A stretch of DNA of 30,149 nt, from contig JAYFRE010000014.1 in assembly GCA_034926235.1 (NCBI GenBank), forward strand, positions 1 through 30,149, written 5' to 3'. The notes under the pieces are model-generated. The model had not been told where the DNA came from, searched no databases, and worked only from the letters and a program-made list of their open reading frames with translations. The position numbers and the translations under genes were made by a program. Below, one piece after another: positions 8,044 through 15,495 of this stretch (the first letter of the stretch is position 1; the number at the start of each line of letters is the position of its first letter). The DNA comes from JAYFRE01 sp034926235. GTDB lineage: Bacteria; Pseudomonadota; Alphaproteobacteria; Rhodospirillales; Magnetospirillaceae.

Positions 8044-8115
8044 GCATCACAAGAAGGACCGGCGCAGGCGCCGGTTCCGCCTTATCGTCAGTCCTGCCCA
8101 TCGCGGTTCTGGCCG

Positions 8116-8784
8116 TTACCCCAACCGGAATTTCAGCACATCTTCCGGCATCTCGATGCCGGGCATGTTGCGCGGGTCGGGTTCGGGCGGCAGGACCTGA
8201 TAACGGATTGGGATCACCCCCGCCCAGGCCGGGAATTCATAATCCTTGTCATTGTCTTCCGGCGGTCCGACCCGGACCTTGCAGGATGCTTCGTCGATGG
8301 ACATGGCAGCGATCGCCGTGGCGGCGATTTCCTGTTTGGTGACCGGGCGCAGCCTTTCCCATTGGCCGGGGATCAGGCCATTGACGAAATTCCGCAGCTT
8401 TTCTTCTTTGACCTGGTCGTCCTTGATCAGGATGGCGCGGCCCAGGATCATCGCCGAGCGGAAATTGCAGTTGAAGTTGAAAGCGGCCCGGGCGGCCACC
8501 AGCCCGTCCAGCAGCGAGACGGTCAGGCAGATATCCTGGTCTTCCAGAACTTTGAACATGCGCCCCGCCGCCGAACCGTGCCAATAGACATGCCGGCCTT
8601 CACGCCAGAAAAAGGTCGGGGTGACGAAAGGCACGCCATTCATCATGCAACCGATATGCGCCAAAGGCGCGGCGTCCAGGATTTCTTCGACCGTCTTGGG
8701 ATCGTAATCGGCCAGCCATTTATAGCGTTTGAGGCGGGTCCGTTCGCTTGGCGGTTCATGGGCGGGGATCGTTGCGTCGCTCAT
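8116..8784 (-). CDS. Pyridoxamine 5'-phosphate oxidase-like FMN split-barrel protein
   Basis: The 222-residue protein belongs to the flavin-binding split-barrel superfamily (PNPOx-like; NimA-type flavoproteins are in the same fold). Visible are LDAAPLAHIGCMMNGVPFVTPTFFWREGRHVYWHG (residues of the first barrel strands; an FMN-phosphate pocket is expected here), AGRMFKVLEDQDICLTVSLLDG, and the C-terminal IPIRYQVLPPEPDP. It is probably cytosolic. The exact reaction is unknown: members bind FMN, F420 or heme and many are uncharacterised, so I do not call it true PdxH, which has a different C-terminal signature. The ATG at 8784 is chosen over an upstream one at 8838 because AGGAG lies 8 bases before it. 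It diverges from a MocR-type PLP-dependent regulator, a context pointing to vitamin B6 or amine metabolism. Confidence 0.8.
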   Translation of the reverse strand: MSDATIPAHEPPSERTRLKRYKWLADYDPKTVEEILDAAPLAHIGCMMNGVPFVTPTFFWREGRHVYWHGSAAGRMFKVLEDQDICLTVSLLDGLVAARAAFNFNCNFRSAMILGRAILIKDDQVKEEKLRNFVNGLIPGQWERLRPVTKQEIAATAIAAMSIDEASCKVRVGPPEDNDKDYEFPAWAGVIPIRYQVLPPEPDPRNMPGIEMPEDVLKFRLG

Positions 8785-8872
8785 TCTGTCGTCTCCTAAG
8801 GGGGTAACGGAAGGGGGATGGGGCGAAGGGAACGCCAAGCAATGCGAGACACCCCTGGAACAAAAGATGGCA

Positions 8873-8902
8873 TATATAGCCGATCTTATGTCGTTCAGTC
8901 AG
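8873..8902 (-). promoter_or_regulatory. Possible sigma-70-type promoter of the FMN split-barrel gene
   Basis: On the minus strand CTGACT (8902-8897) is followed after 18 bases by TATATA (8878-8873). Each hexamer matches the consensus at 4 of 6 positions. The predicted start would leave a leader of about 80 bases before the ATG at 8784. Judged by eye only. Confidence 0.35.
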
Positions 8903-8954
8903 TTATGGAGCGCTCATTTTTAAAACAGAATAAGCAATGATGATGAAACGTAAA

Positions 8955-8966
8955 TAATATATATTA
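8955..8966. repeat. 12-bp AT-only palindrome in a divergent spacer
   Basis: TAATATATATTA is a perfect palindrome in the most AT-rich part of the 408-base spacer (8785-9192) between the FMN split-barrel gene and the MocR-type gene. It could be an operator, or simply part of a flexible AT-rich promoter region. Confidence 0.3.
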
Positions 8967-9052
8967 AATTCTGATTCTTACTAAACTAAAGATCGTCATA
9001 ATGGCTGCTATTCCCGTCTTATTCATTCGTTTGATGAACAAGATTGTTTCAT

Positions 9053-9143
9053 TCGGTATCTTTGTGGGCTGTCGTCTGTGTTTTCATGCTATCGGTATCA
9101 TTCATGAGACCGTAAGAGCCATTTTGTTATTTTCATCGGTACC
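9053..9143 (+). promoter_or_regulatory. Three TCGGTAYC direct repeats upstream of the MocR-type regulator
   Basis: TCGGTATC occurs at 9053-9060 and 9092-9099, and TCGGTACC at 9136-9143, all in the same orientation, with start-to-start spacings of 39 and 44 bases. They lie 50-140 bases before the regulator's ATG. MocR/GabR-type regulators are dimers known to bind spaced direct repeats near their own genes, so these are likely autoregulatory sites that may also act on the divergent FMN-protein gene. Confidence 0.5.
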
Positions 9144-9162
9144 AATTCCGGAATGACCGGTC
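9138..9162. repeat. Cluster of three short perfect palindromes
   Basis: GGTACC (9138-9143), ATTCCGGAAT (9145-9154) and GACCGGTC (9155-9162) follow one another almost without gaps, 30-55 bases before the MocR-type gene's ATG. The first overlaps the third TCGGTAYC repeat. This is a plausible operator or start-site region. Confidence 0.3.
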
Positions 9163-9192
9163 CAATATCCCTCCGATGATGAGGGGCCGAGA

Positions 9193-10698
9193 ATGTCCAA
9201 AACCTCCGTTACCGGCGCGCTGATCGCGCTCGACATCGACCGGTCTCTTGATGTGCCGATCTATCTTCAGATCGTTCAACGTCTGCGCGAAGCGATCCGC
9301 GCGGGACAATTGGCAGCGGGGTTGAAGCTGCCCTCGACACGGATTCTGGCCCGCGAATTGGGGGTGTCGCGCAACACGGTGCTGCGTGTATTCGAGATGT
9401 TGACCGGCGAGGGGGTGTTGTTCGGCCATGTCGGATCGGGAACCTTCGTCGCGCGCGCCGGTGATGACGCACAGGTGCCGCCGCCGCCGCCGGACGGGAC
9501 CAAGGATCGCTATCCTTTCCGGTCGTTGTCGCATCACGGCTCTGCGCTGATCGCCACAGCCACCGGCGTATTCTCGGAACGACCGATCCCCTTCATGCCC
9601 GATCTGCCCGATTTGCGCGAATTTCCGATAAGGACCTGGCTGCGCCTTTTGAACGAGACGTCGGGGCGGCTGACCGGTCAGATTCTGGCTGATTCCCCCA
9701 ACGCCGGCTATGAGCCGCTGCGCCGCGCCGTGGCTCACTATCTGAATGCTTCCCGCCAGATGGTGTGCAGCTACAAGCAGGTGATCATCACCACCGGTTC
9801 GCAGCAAAGCCTGGATCTGGTTTGCCGGCTGCTGATCGATCCTGGCGATCCGGTTTGGCTGGAAGAGCCCGGTTATGTCGGCGCGCAGGCGCTGGTGTCG
9901 GCCAATGGCGGCGTCATTCACTCGATTCCGGTCGATGACGAGGGAATCTTGGTGCAAGAAGCGCTGGAAACAAGACCCGCCCCGCGTCTGATCTACATCT
10001 CGGCCTCACGGCACTATCCGCTGGGTCCGACCCTGTCCATGCGCCGGCGCGCGGAAATCCTTCAGCTCAGCCGAAACTGCGGCGCTTGGATCGTCGAAGA
10101 TGATTACGATCATGAATTCCGCTATGCGGGCGCGTCTCCGCCGGCGCTTTTCGGTTTGGACGGCGAGGGGCGGACCATCCATATCGGCACTTTTTCCAAG
10201 ACCCTGCTGCCGTCTTTCCGGTTGGGTTATGTGGTGGTGCCCGAGGATTTCGCCGACGCCTTTGCCAAGGCGCGCGCGATCATTGATCGTCATGCGTCGC
10301 TGATCGAGCAGATGGTGTTGTCGGAATTCATGCATCGCGGCCTGTTCGCGGCGCATATCCGGCGCATGCGGGGGCTGTACCGCGCCCGCCAGCAGCATCT
10401 GATCGCGGGGTTACGGGACCTTTACGGTCCGGATCTGGTTGTCGGCGCGACCGACACCGGCATGCATGTGCTGGTGCCTCTGACGGCGGCAGCCGATGAT
10501 CGCGGCATCGCCTTGCGTATGGCGCAAGCAGGGGTGATGGCCAGGCCCTTGTCGCCCTATTATGCGGGGCCGACCCGGTCGCGGGGATTGCTGTTCGGTT
10601 TCGCTGCTTTTACCGGAGGGGAGATCGCGCAGGGCCTGTCGCGCCTGTCGCGTTTGTCCGGCGAAATCGGGCCGCTGGTGGTCCGTTCTCCCGGCTGA
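9193..10698 (+). CDS. MocR-family (GntR-type) PLP-dependent transcriptional regulator
   Basis: A 501-residue chimera of a DNA-binding domain and an aminotransferase-like domain. The N-terminus (about residues 14-82) is a GntR winged helix-turn-helix: YLQIVQRLREAIRAGQLAAG, LPSTRILARELGVSRNTVLR and GSGTFVA. After a proline-rich linker (about residues 95-105) comes a fold-type I PLP domain with ITTGSQQSLDLVCRLL, the cofactor-binding VEDDYDHEFRY (Asp in DDYD) and the PLP lysine in GTFSKTLLPSFRLGYV (Lys336). MocR proteins such as GabR and PdxR sense PLP or amino compounds and control B6, GABA or taurine genes. The target here is inferred from the divergent PNPOx-like gene and the TCGGTAYC repeats between them. 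Start: ATG at 9193; GAGGGG lies about 10 bases upstream. Confidence 0.92.
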   Translation: MSKTSVTGALIALDIDRSLDVPIYLQIVQRLREAIRAGQLAAGLKLPSTRILARELGVSRNTVLRVFEMLTGEGVLFGHVGSGTFVARAGDDAQVPPPPPDGTKDRYPFRSLSHHGSALIATATGVFSERPIPFMPDLPDLREFPIRTWLRLLNETSGRLTGQILADSPNAGYEPLRRAVAHYLNASRQMVCSYKQVIITTGSQQSLDLVCRLLIDPGDPVWLEEPGYVGAQALVSANGGVIHSIPVDDEGILVQEALETRPAPRLIYISASRHYPLGPTLSMRRRAEILQLSRNCGAWIVEDDYDHEFRYAGASPPALFGLDGEGRTIHIGTFSKTLLPSFRLGYVVVPEDFADAFAKARAIIDRHASLIEQMVLSEFMHRGLFAAHIRRMRGLYRARQQHLIAGLRDLYGPDLVVGATDTGMHVLVPLTAAADDRGIALRMAQAGVMARPLSPYYAGPTRSRGLLFGFAAFTGGEIAQGLSRLSRLSGEIGPLVVRSPG

Positions 10699-10699
10699 C

Positions 10700-10716
10700 G
10701 CCCGCCTGGGGCGGGC
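10700..10716. terminator. GC-rich hairpin between convergent MocR-type gene and guaB
   Basis: A perfect 7-bp stem GCCCGCC/GGCGGGC with a 3-base loop lies immediately after the plus-strand stop, in the 33-base gap between two convergent genes. Neither strand has a clear T-run, so it is at best a weak or Rho-assisted terminator. Confidence 0.3.
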
Positions 10717-10731
10717 GCGCCGGGAAAAGGG

Positions 10732-12192
10732 TCATTCGCTCTTGTAGTTCGGCGCTTCCTTGGTGATGGCGATGTCGTGGACATGGCTTTCGCGCAAGCC
10801 CGCCCCGGTGATGCGCCGGAAGGTGCAGCGCGTCTGCATCTCGGCCAAGGTGGCGTTGCCGGTATAGCCCATGGCGGCGCGCAACCCGCCGACCAGTTGG
10901 TGCAGTACGGCGGCGACCGGCCCCTTATAGGGTACGCGGCCCTCGACCCCTTCGGGCACCAGTTTCAGCGTGTCGTTGACCTCGTCCTGGAAATAGCGGT
11001 CGGCGGAACCGCGCGCCATGGCGCCGATCGATCCCATGCCGCGATAGCTCTTGTAGGAACGGCCCTGGAACAAGAACACCTCGCCGGGGCTTTCCTCGGT
11101 TCCGGCGAACAATGACCCCAGCATCACCGACGATGCGCCGGCGGCGATCGCCTTGGCGATGTCGCCCGAATATTTGACGCCGCCATCGGCGATCACCGGA
11201 GTGCCGGTCTTGGCGGCGATCTCAGCCACCTCCAGGATCGCGGAAAGCTGCGGCACGCCGACGCCGGCAACGATACGGGTGGTGCAGATGGTGCCCGGTC
11301 CGATGCCGACCTTGACCGCGTCCGCACCGGCATCGATCAGCGCGCGCGCGCCGTCCGGGGTGGCGATGTTGCCGGCAATCACCTGAACGGCGTTGCTTTG
11401 CTTCTTGATCGCATCGACCGCCGCAATCACGCCGGCGGAATGGCCGTGGGCGGTGTCGACGACGACCACATCGACGCCGGCGTCGATCAGCGCCTCGGCG
11501 CGGGCGCGCCCGTCCGCGCCGACGCCGGTGGCCGCACCGACGCGCAAGCGTCCCCGGTCGTCCTTGCAGGCGTTGGGATAGGCCTGGGCCTTTTCCATGT
11601 CCTTGACGGTGATCAAGCCGATGCAGCGGAAATCCTCGTCCACCACCAGCAGTTTTTCGATCCGGTTCTGGTGCAAAAGCCGCCGGGCTTCCTCGGCCGG
11701 CACGCCTTCGCGCACGGTGACCAGGCGGTCTTTGGTCATCAGTTCGCGGACCGGCTGGTCGGGGTTGGTGGCGAAACGGACGTCACGGTGGGTCAGGATG
11801 CCGACCAGCTTGCCGGTGTCCCGCTCCACCACCGGGAAGCCGGAAAAGTGATAGCGCTCCCGCATCGCCAGGGCGTCCGAAAGCGGCTGATCGGGATGGA
11901 TGGTCAGCGGATCGACCACCATGCCGGATTCGAACCGTTTGACGCGGCGAACCTCTTCGGCTTGATCTTCGATGTTGAAATTTTTGTGGATGATGCCGAT
12001 ACCGCCGGCCTGGGCCAGCGCGATGGCCAACCGATGCTCGGTCACCGTGTCCATGGCGGCCGAAACGAGCGGAACGCCAAGGCGGATCGAGCGGGTCAGG
12101 TAGGTCCTGGTATCGACCTGCGCCGGCAGAACATTTGAGGCGGCGGGCACCAGAAGCACGTCGTCAAAAGTGAGAGCTTCTTTGATAATCAT
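10732..12192 (-). CDS. guaB: Inosine-5'-monophosphate dehydrogenase
   Basis: Catalyses the NAD-dependent oxidation of IMP to XMP, the committed step of GMP synthesis, in the cytosol as a tetramer or octamer. From this start the product is 486 residues, the normal bacterial length. It begins IIKEALTFDDVLLVPA, has two CBS domains in tandem inserted in the TIM barrel (FSGFPVVERDTGKLVGILTHRD and IEKLLVVDEDFRCIGLITVKD), and the catalytic loop GIGPGTICTTR with the nucleophile Cys303. Further landmarks are DGGVKYSGDIAKAIAAGA, SYRGMGSIGAM (active-site flap region) and GGLRAAMGYTG. The frame extends 48 codons upstream, but the ATG at 12192 is chosen because GGAGG lies 4 bases before it and the N-terminus then matches the family. 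No guaA is adjacent. Confidence 0.97.
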   Translation of the reverse strand: MIIKEALTFDDVLLVPAASNVLPAQVDTRTYLTRSIRLGVPLVSAAMDTVTEHRLAIALAQAGGIGIIHKNFNIEDQAEEVRRVKRFESGMVVDPLTIHPDQPLSDALAMRERYHFSGFPVVERDTGKLVGILTHRDVRFATNPDQPVRELMTKDRLVTVREGVPAEEARRLLHQNRIEKLLVVDEDFRCIGLITVKDMEKAQAYPNACKDDRGRLRVGAATGVGADGRARAEALIDAGVDVVVVDTAHGHSAGVIAAVDAIKKQSNAVQVIAGNIATPDGARALIDAGADAVKVGIGPGTICTTRIVAGVGVPQLSAILEVAEIAAKTGTPVIADGGVKYSGDIAKAIAAGASSVMLGSLFAGTEESPGEVFLFQGRSYKSYRGMGSIGAMARGSADRYFQDEVNDTLKLVPEGVEGRVPYKGPVAAVLHQLVGGLRAAMGYTGNATLAEMQTRCTFRRITGAGLRESHVHDIAITKEAPNYKSE

Positions 12193-12220
12193 GCCGCCTC
12201 CATACCCATCTTCAAGGAAT

Positions 12221-12257
12221 TGGCGCGACATCATACACAGAATGCGCCGCGCCACAA
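12221..12257 (-). promoter_or_regulatory. Probable guaB promoter with flanking inverted repeat
   Basis: On the minus strand TTGTGG (12257-12252) and TATGAT (12235-12230) are 16 bases apart, placing the start about 30 bases before the guaB ATG. TATGAT matches 5 of 6 consensus positions. A perfect 7-bp inverted repeat TGGCGCG/CGCGCCA (12221-12227, 12248-12254) brackets the -10 and could be an operator, but a repeat of this length is expected by chance in a gap of this size. Confidence 0.4.
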
Positions 12258-12428
12258 GCAAACAGAGAGGCCCGGATATGGGGCCGGCATTGCCGGAATG
12301 GAAGGGCTGGCGCAAAGAGGCCAGAAGAGGGCGCATCCTTTACCCTTGCAGGGCACGCGCGGATGGCCGAGGCTATCTCCCCTTTATGCATGAAGCGTTT
12401 TTTTCCGAAAAGGGAGCCGTTGCCGGCC

Positions 12429-13646
12429 ATGAATTTCCTGAAAATTGTCCAGATCGGGCTGGCGGGCGTTTGGGGCGCCGCCGCTCTTATTTCCGCGCCG
12501 GTCCTGGCCGCCGAATCGGTGCGGATCGGCGAGATCAACAGCTATTCGGCCATTCCGTCCTTCACCATTCCCTACCGCAATGGTTGGAAGCTCGCCGTCG
12601 ATGAGATCAATCGGGCGGGTGGTGTTTTGGGCGGACGTCCGCTCGAGGTGATCTCGCGCGATGACGGCGGCAAGCCCGCCGACGCCGTGACTGCCGCCAA
12701 CGAACTGGTCCGGCGCGAGAAGGTGGACATTCTGGCCGGGGGATATCTGTCCAATGTCGGGCTGGCGCTGACCGATTTCGCCCGGCAGCGCAAGATCCTG
12801 TTCGTCGCCTCCGAGCCTCTGACCGATGCGATGGTCTGGAGCCAGGGCAACCGCTACACCTTCCGGTTAAGACCGTCGGCTTACATGCAGACCGCGATGC
12901 TGGTCGAAGAGGCGGCGAAGCTGCCGGCCAAACGCTGGGCCACGGTCGCGCCCAATTACGAATACGGGCATGCCTTCGTGGACAATTTCAAGACCCAGCT
13001 GAAGGCGAAGCGGCCGGATGTCGAATTCGTCGCCGAACAATGGCCGGCGCAGGGTCGTCTCGACGCCGGCCCAACGGTTCAGGCGCTGGCCGAGGCGAAA
13101 CCCGACGCCATCTTCAACGCCACCTTTTCGACCGATCTGGCCAAGTTCGTGCGCGAGGGACGTGCGCGCGGCCTGTTCGAGAACCGCTCGGTGGTCAGCG
13201 CGCTGACCGGCGAGCCTGAATATCTGGATACGCTGGGCGAGGAAGCGCCGGAGGGCTGGATCGTCACCGGCTATCCCTGGGACGCGATCGCGTTGGCCGA
13301 ACACAAGGCGTTCGTCGATGCCTATCGCGCCGCTTATGGCGAACCGCCGCGCATGGGGTCCCTGGTCGGCTACAATACCATGAAGGCGATTGCGGCCGGC
13401 CTGAACGCGGCTGGTTCGACGGATACCGAGGCGCTGATCCGCGCTTTCCGCGGACTGTCGTTCGACACACCGGTGGGACGGCTGAGCTTCCGCGCTGCCG
13501 ACCATCAATCGACCATGGGGGCCTGGGTCGGCCGGACCACGGTCGTCGACGGTCATGGACGGATGGTCGATTGGGTCTATCGGGACGGCGCGGCCTTCCT
13601 GCCTCCGCCCGAAGCGATTCCGGCGCTTCGTCCCGCGAAGGATTAG
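12429..13646 (+). CDS. ABC transporter substrate-binding protein, Leu/Ile/Val-binding (Peripla_BP_6) family
   Basis: Periplasmic type I binding protein of 405 residues. The signal peptide ends around APVLAAESV. The mature start VRIGEINSYSAIPSFTIPYRNGW and the segment AVDEINRAGGVLGGRPLEVI are typical of LivJ/LivK-like proteins, as are DDGGKPADAVTAANELV and RRWATVAPNYEYG-like strands in the middle. The ligand cannot be read from sequence; the family binds branched-chain amino acids, amides, urea or aromatic acids. No livHMGF permease or ATPase genes are near, so it is an orphan. The ATG at 12429 has AGGGAG at 12411-12416, a long 12-base spacing; the in-frame ATG at 12390 would add 13 residues and is a real alternative. 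Transcription is divergent from guaB and ends at a strong terminator. Confidence 0.85.
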   Translation: MNFLKIVQIGLAGVWGAAALISAPVLAAESVRIGEINSYSAIPSFTIPYRNGWKLAVDEINRAGGVLGGRPLEVISRDDGGKPADAVTAANELVRREKVDILAGGYLSNVGLALTDFARQRKILFVASEPLTDAMVWSQGNRYTFRLRPSAYMQTAMLVEEAAKLPAKRWATVAPNYEYGHAFVDNFKTQLKAKRPDVEFVAEQWPAQGRLDAGPTVQALAEAKPDAIFNATFSTDLAKFVREGRARGLFENRSVVSALTGEPEYLDTLGEEAPEGWIVTGYPWDAIALAEHKAFVDAYRAAYGEPPRMGSLVGYNTMKAIAAGLNAAGSTDTEALIRAFRGLSFDTPVGRLSFRAADHQSTMGAWVGRTTVVDGHGRMVDWVYRDGAAFLPPPEAIPALRPAKD

Positions 13647-13668
13647 CCGGCTTTCGGACGAACTAGGA

Positions 13669-13713
13669 AACAGGCGGGGTCGAGAGGTTTACTCCCGATC
13701 CCGCCTGTTTTTT
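13669..13713 (+). terminator. Rho-independent terminator after the binding-protein gene
   Basis: AACAGGCGGG (13669-13678) pairs perfectly with CCCGCCTGTT (13700-13709), and four further inner pairs are possible with one G-T wobble, around a 13-base loop. Six T in a row end the structure at 13708-13713. It begins 22 bases after the stop codon. Confidence 0.88.
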
Positions 13714-13750
13714 AAGAAAAAACCGGCTGTCCAGAGGCTTTCGCCTCCGG
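13714..13750 (-). terminator. Likely minus-strand terminator for the DUF2125 gene
   Basis: On the minus strand an 8-bp hairpin (13750-13743 with 13738-13731) has a GAAA tetraloop and one G-U pair; the same position is an unpaired A-C on the plus strand, so the stem is better in minus-strand RNA. After 8 bases comes a T-rich run at 13722-13714. A further 6-bp hairpin, TCGGGC/GCCCGA at 13757-13772, lies between it and the gene. The 8-base space before the T-run is longer than usual. Confidence 0.5.
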
Positions 13751-13835
13751 GCGGGCTCGGGCGGCAGCCCGACCGTAAAGCGGGGGGTGTCGCGGTGCCC
13801 GCCGAGACGATGGGAAACCTTTTCGCGTTCCTTCG

Positions 13836-14843
13836 TCACCACGCCAGACGGGGCACGCTCGCCACCGGCGCAGGCCCCAGATAAAGCGTTCCGTCCTGGA
13901 TCGCGACCGGGACATTCCATTCAAGCGCGCCCGACGCACCGGGTCGGCCCAGGATGCCCAGAACCAGCCGGGCGGTGCGGATTTCCTCGGGCTGGGCCAG
14001 TTCGGCGGCGGCGACATAATCCAGCGCCTCGATCAAGCCCCGCAGCGACATCGTACCGGCCAGTTCGGGCTGCATCTCCTTGTCGAGCGCCATCGTCGCC
14101 GAGCCGGACAGGCCGAGCGGCGGCCAATTGAAATCGACCGAATCGATTTCGATGGTCCCACCCTGATCGCGCCAGCGGGTGAACGCCCCCCGGGTCAGGG
14201 TTTCGGGCGGCGCGCCCTTCAACCTTGCCTTCAACTGCGTGTCGATCGGTTCTTTTTTATAGAGCGGCGATACCAGCGCCTCGGGCAGGATCAGACCCTG
14301 GACCGAAGCGTCGAGGGAGAGGCTGGACATGCCGGCAGGGATCGGCCCCGCCACCAGTTTTTCGATTCGCGCGGTGATGCTGGCGGCCTGCCCGTCCGGG
14401 AAGGTGATGTCGCTCAAAGACAAGGTCAGCGTACCCGCCCCCCGTCCGTCCAACGCGGCGTCGGCATGGGCGGCGTCGAACTCGTGGACGATGCCGTCAT
14501 AGGTGATCCGGTGGCGGCCCGGCGCGGACAGGGCGATCTGGCTTGGCGTCAAGGGTTCGATGGCAAGTGACAAAGGGGGGCCGCGCCAGATCAGCCCGTC
14601 GGCCAGCCCCACCATGGGCGCATCCAGGGATAGACGCACGGTGAAAGGAAAGCCGGAAACGGAAACCGTTCCGGTTTCGGCCTGTCCGCCGGCGGTATTG
14701 TGGTTGGCGACCCATCGATTCAGGCCTTTCTCGGCCGAGTCGGCGAGATAGAACCACCAGCCTCCATAGATGATCGCAAGGGCGGACAGGATAGCTCCGG
14801 CGGCGATCGCGCGGAAACGGATGGTTTTCGGCAAACGGGACAT
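13836..14843 (-). CDS. DUF2125 domain-containing membrane-anchored protein
   Basis: A 335-residue protein of the DUF2125 family, found mainly in Alphaproteobacteria and of unknown function. The N-terminus has one membrane segment (about residues 12-32, AIAAGAILSALAIIYGGWWFYL) that anchors a large periplasmic part. The family pattern W-F-hydrophobic-small then GLNRWVANHNTAGGQAETG and VSGFPFTVRLSLDAP is clear; the FPF motif and repeating beta-strand segments resemble AsmA/YdgA-like envelope proteins. AAGGA stands 4 bases before the ATG. It is divergent from a ChaC-like gene 86 bases away, a pairing I know from other Rhodospirillales and rhizobia. A role in the envelope is inferred from the fold and anchor only. 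Confidence 0.82.
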   Translation of the reverse strand: MSRLPKTIRFRAIAAGAILSALAIIYGGWWFYLADSAEKGLNRWVANHNTAGGQAETGTVSVSGFPFTVRLSLDAPMVGLADGLIWRGPPLSLAIEPLTPSQIALSAPGRHRITYDGIVHEFDAAHADAALDGRGAGTLTLSLSDITFPDGQAASITARIEKLVAGPIPAGMSSLSLDASVQGLILPEALVSPLYKKEPIDTQLKARLKGAPPETLTRGAFTRWRDQGGTIEIDSVDFNWPPLGLSGSATMALDKEMQPELAGTMSLRGLIEALDYVAAAELAQPEEIRTARLVLGILGRPGASGALEWNVPVAIQDGTLYLGPAPVASVPRLAW

Positions 14844-14929
14844 GGCATCCTTGGCGTTGACAAGCCTGATCCCTTATAACCCTTTCTTTCTTTTCTGGCG
14901 AGAGAGCCGCCGCCGCCGCTTGCTAAGAC

Positions 14930-15454
14930 ATGCTGCAGGATTTCTGGGTCTTCGGTTACGGATCGCTGATGTGGAATCCGGGCTTCTGTTACGAAGAGGC
15001 CCGAACGGCGCGGCTGTTCGGCTGGCGCCGGTCGATGTGCATCCTGTCCACCCATTATCGGGGCAAACCCGGAACGCCCGGCTTGGTCCTGGGGTTGGAC
15101 CGGGGCGGTTCCTGCTATGGGCTGGCGTTCCGCGTTTCTGGCAGGAATGCCGAAGAGACGCGCGCGTTCCTGCATGAGCGCGAAATGCTGGGCAATGTCT
15201 ACATCCCGCGCGAAGGCGTGCTGCGCCTTGATGACGGGCGGCGGGTTCCGGGCAGCTTCTACACCGCCCGGCGGACAAGCCCCTCCTATGCCGGGGCGTT
15301 GTCGCCAGAACAGGCGGCGGTGTTGATCCGCAGGGGTTCGGGCAGCCGGGGGACGAGCCGCGATTACCTCGCCAATACCGTTGCCCAACTGGAACGGCTA
15401 TCGGTTGCCGATGGTGCGCTGGCCCGGCTGCTGAGCCTGGTGGACCGGAAGTAA
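14930..15454 (+). CDS. chaC: Gamma-glutamylcyclotransferase, ChaC-like
   Basis: A 174-residue cytosolic enzyme of the ChaC group, which cleaves gamma-glutamyl compounds, in studied members glutathione, to 5-oxoproline and a dipeptide. The fold signature is the glycine loop FGYGSLMWNP (Tyr10-Leu13), followed by GWRRSMCILSTHYRGKPGTPGLVLGL and the barrel strand CYGLAFRV. The catalytic glutamate is most likely Glu85 in HEREMLGNVY, matching the RE-x-x-GGY motif of ChaC proteins. The C-terminal SRDYLANTVAQLERL is the usual closing helix. Length is at the short end of the family. It is divergent from the DUF2125 gene and convergent with the TerB-domain gene (41-base gap). Confidence 0.9.
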   Translation: MLQDFWVFGYGSLMWNPGFCYEEARTARLFGWRRSMCILSTHYRGKPGTPGLVLGLDRGGSCYGLAFRVSGRNAEETRAFLHEREMLGNVYIPREGVLRLDDGRRVPGSFYTARRTSPSYAGALSPEQAAVLIRRGSGSRGTSRDYLANTVAQLERLSVADGALARLLSLVDRK

Positions 15455-15495
15455 CCTCCCGGAGAATACCGGTGCTTACGTTTTTCCAGAACCGG

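Noticed and set aside
6884..8101. 405-codon open frame on the minus strand
   Set aside because: Antisense to gldA, whose metal ligands and NAD motif are intact, and it spans gldA's terminator.
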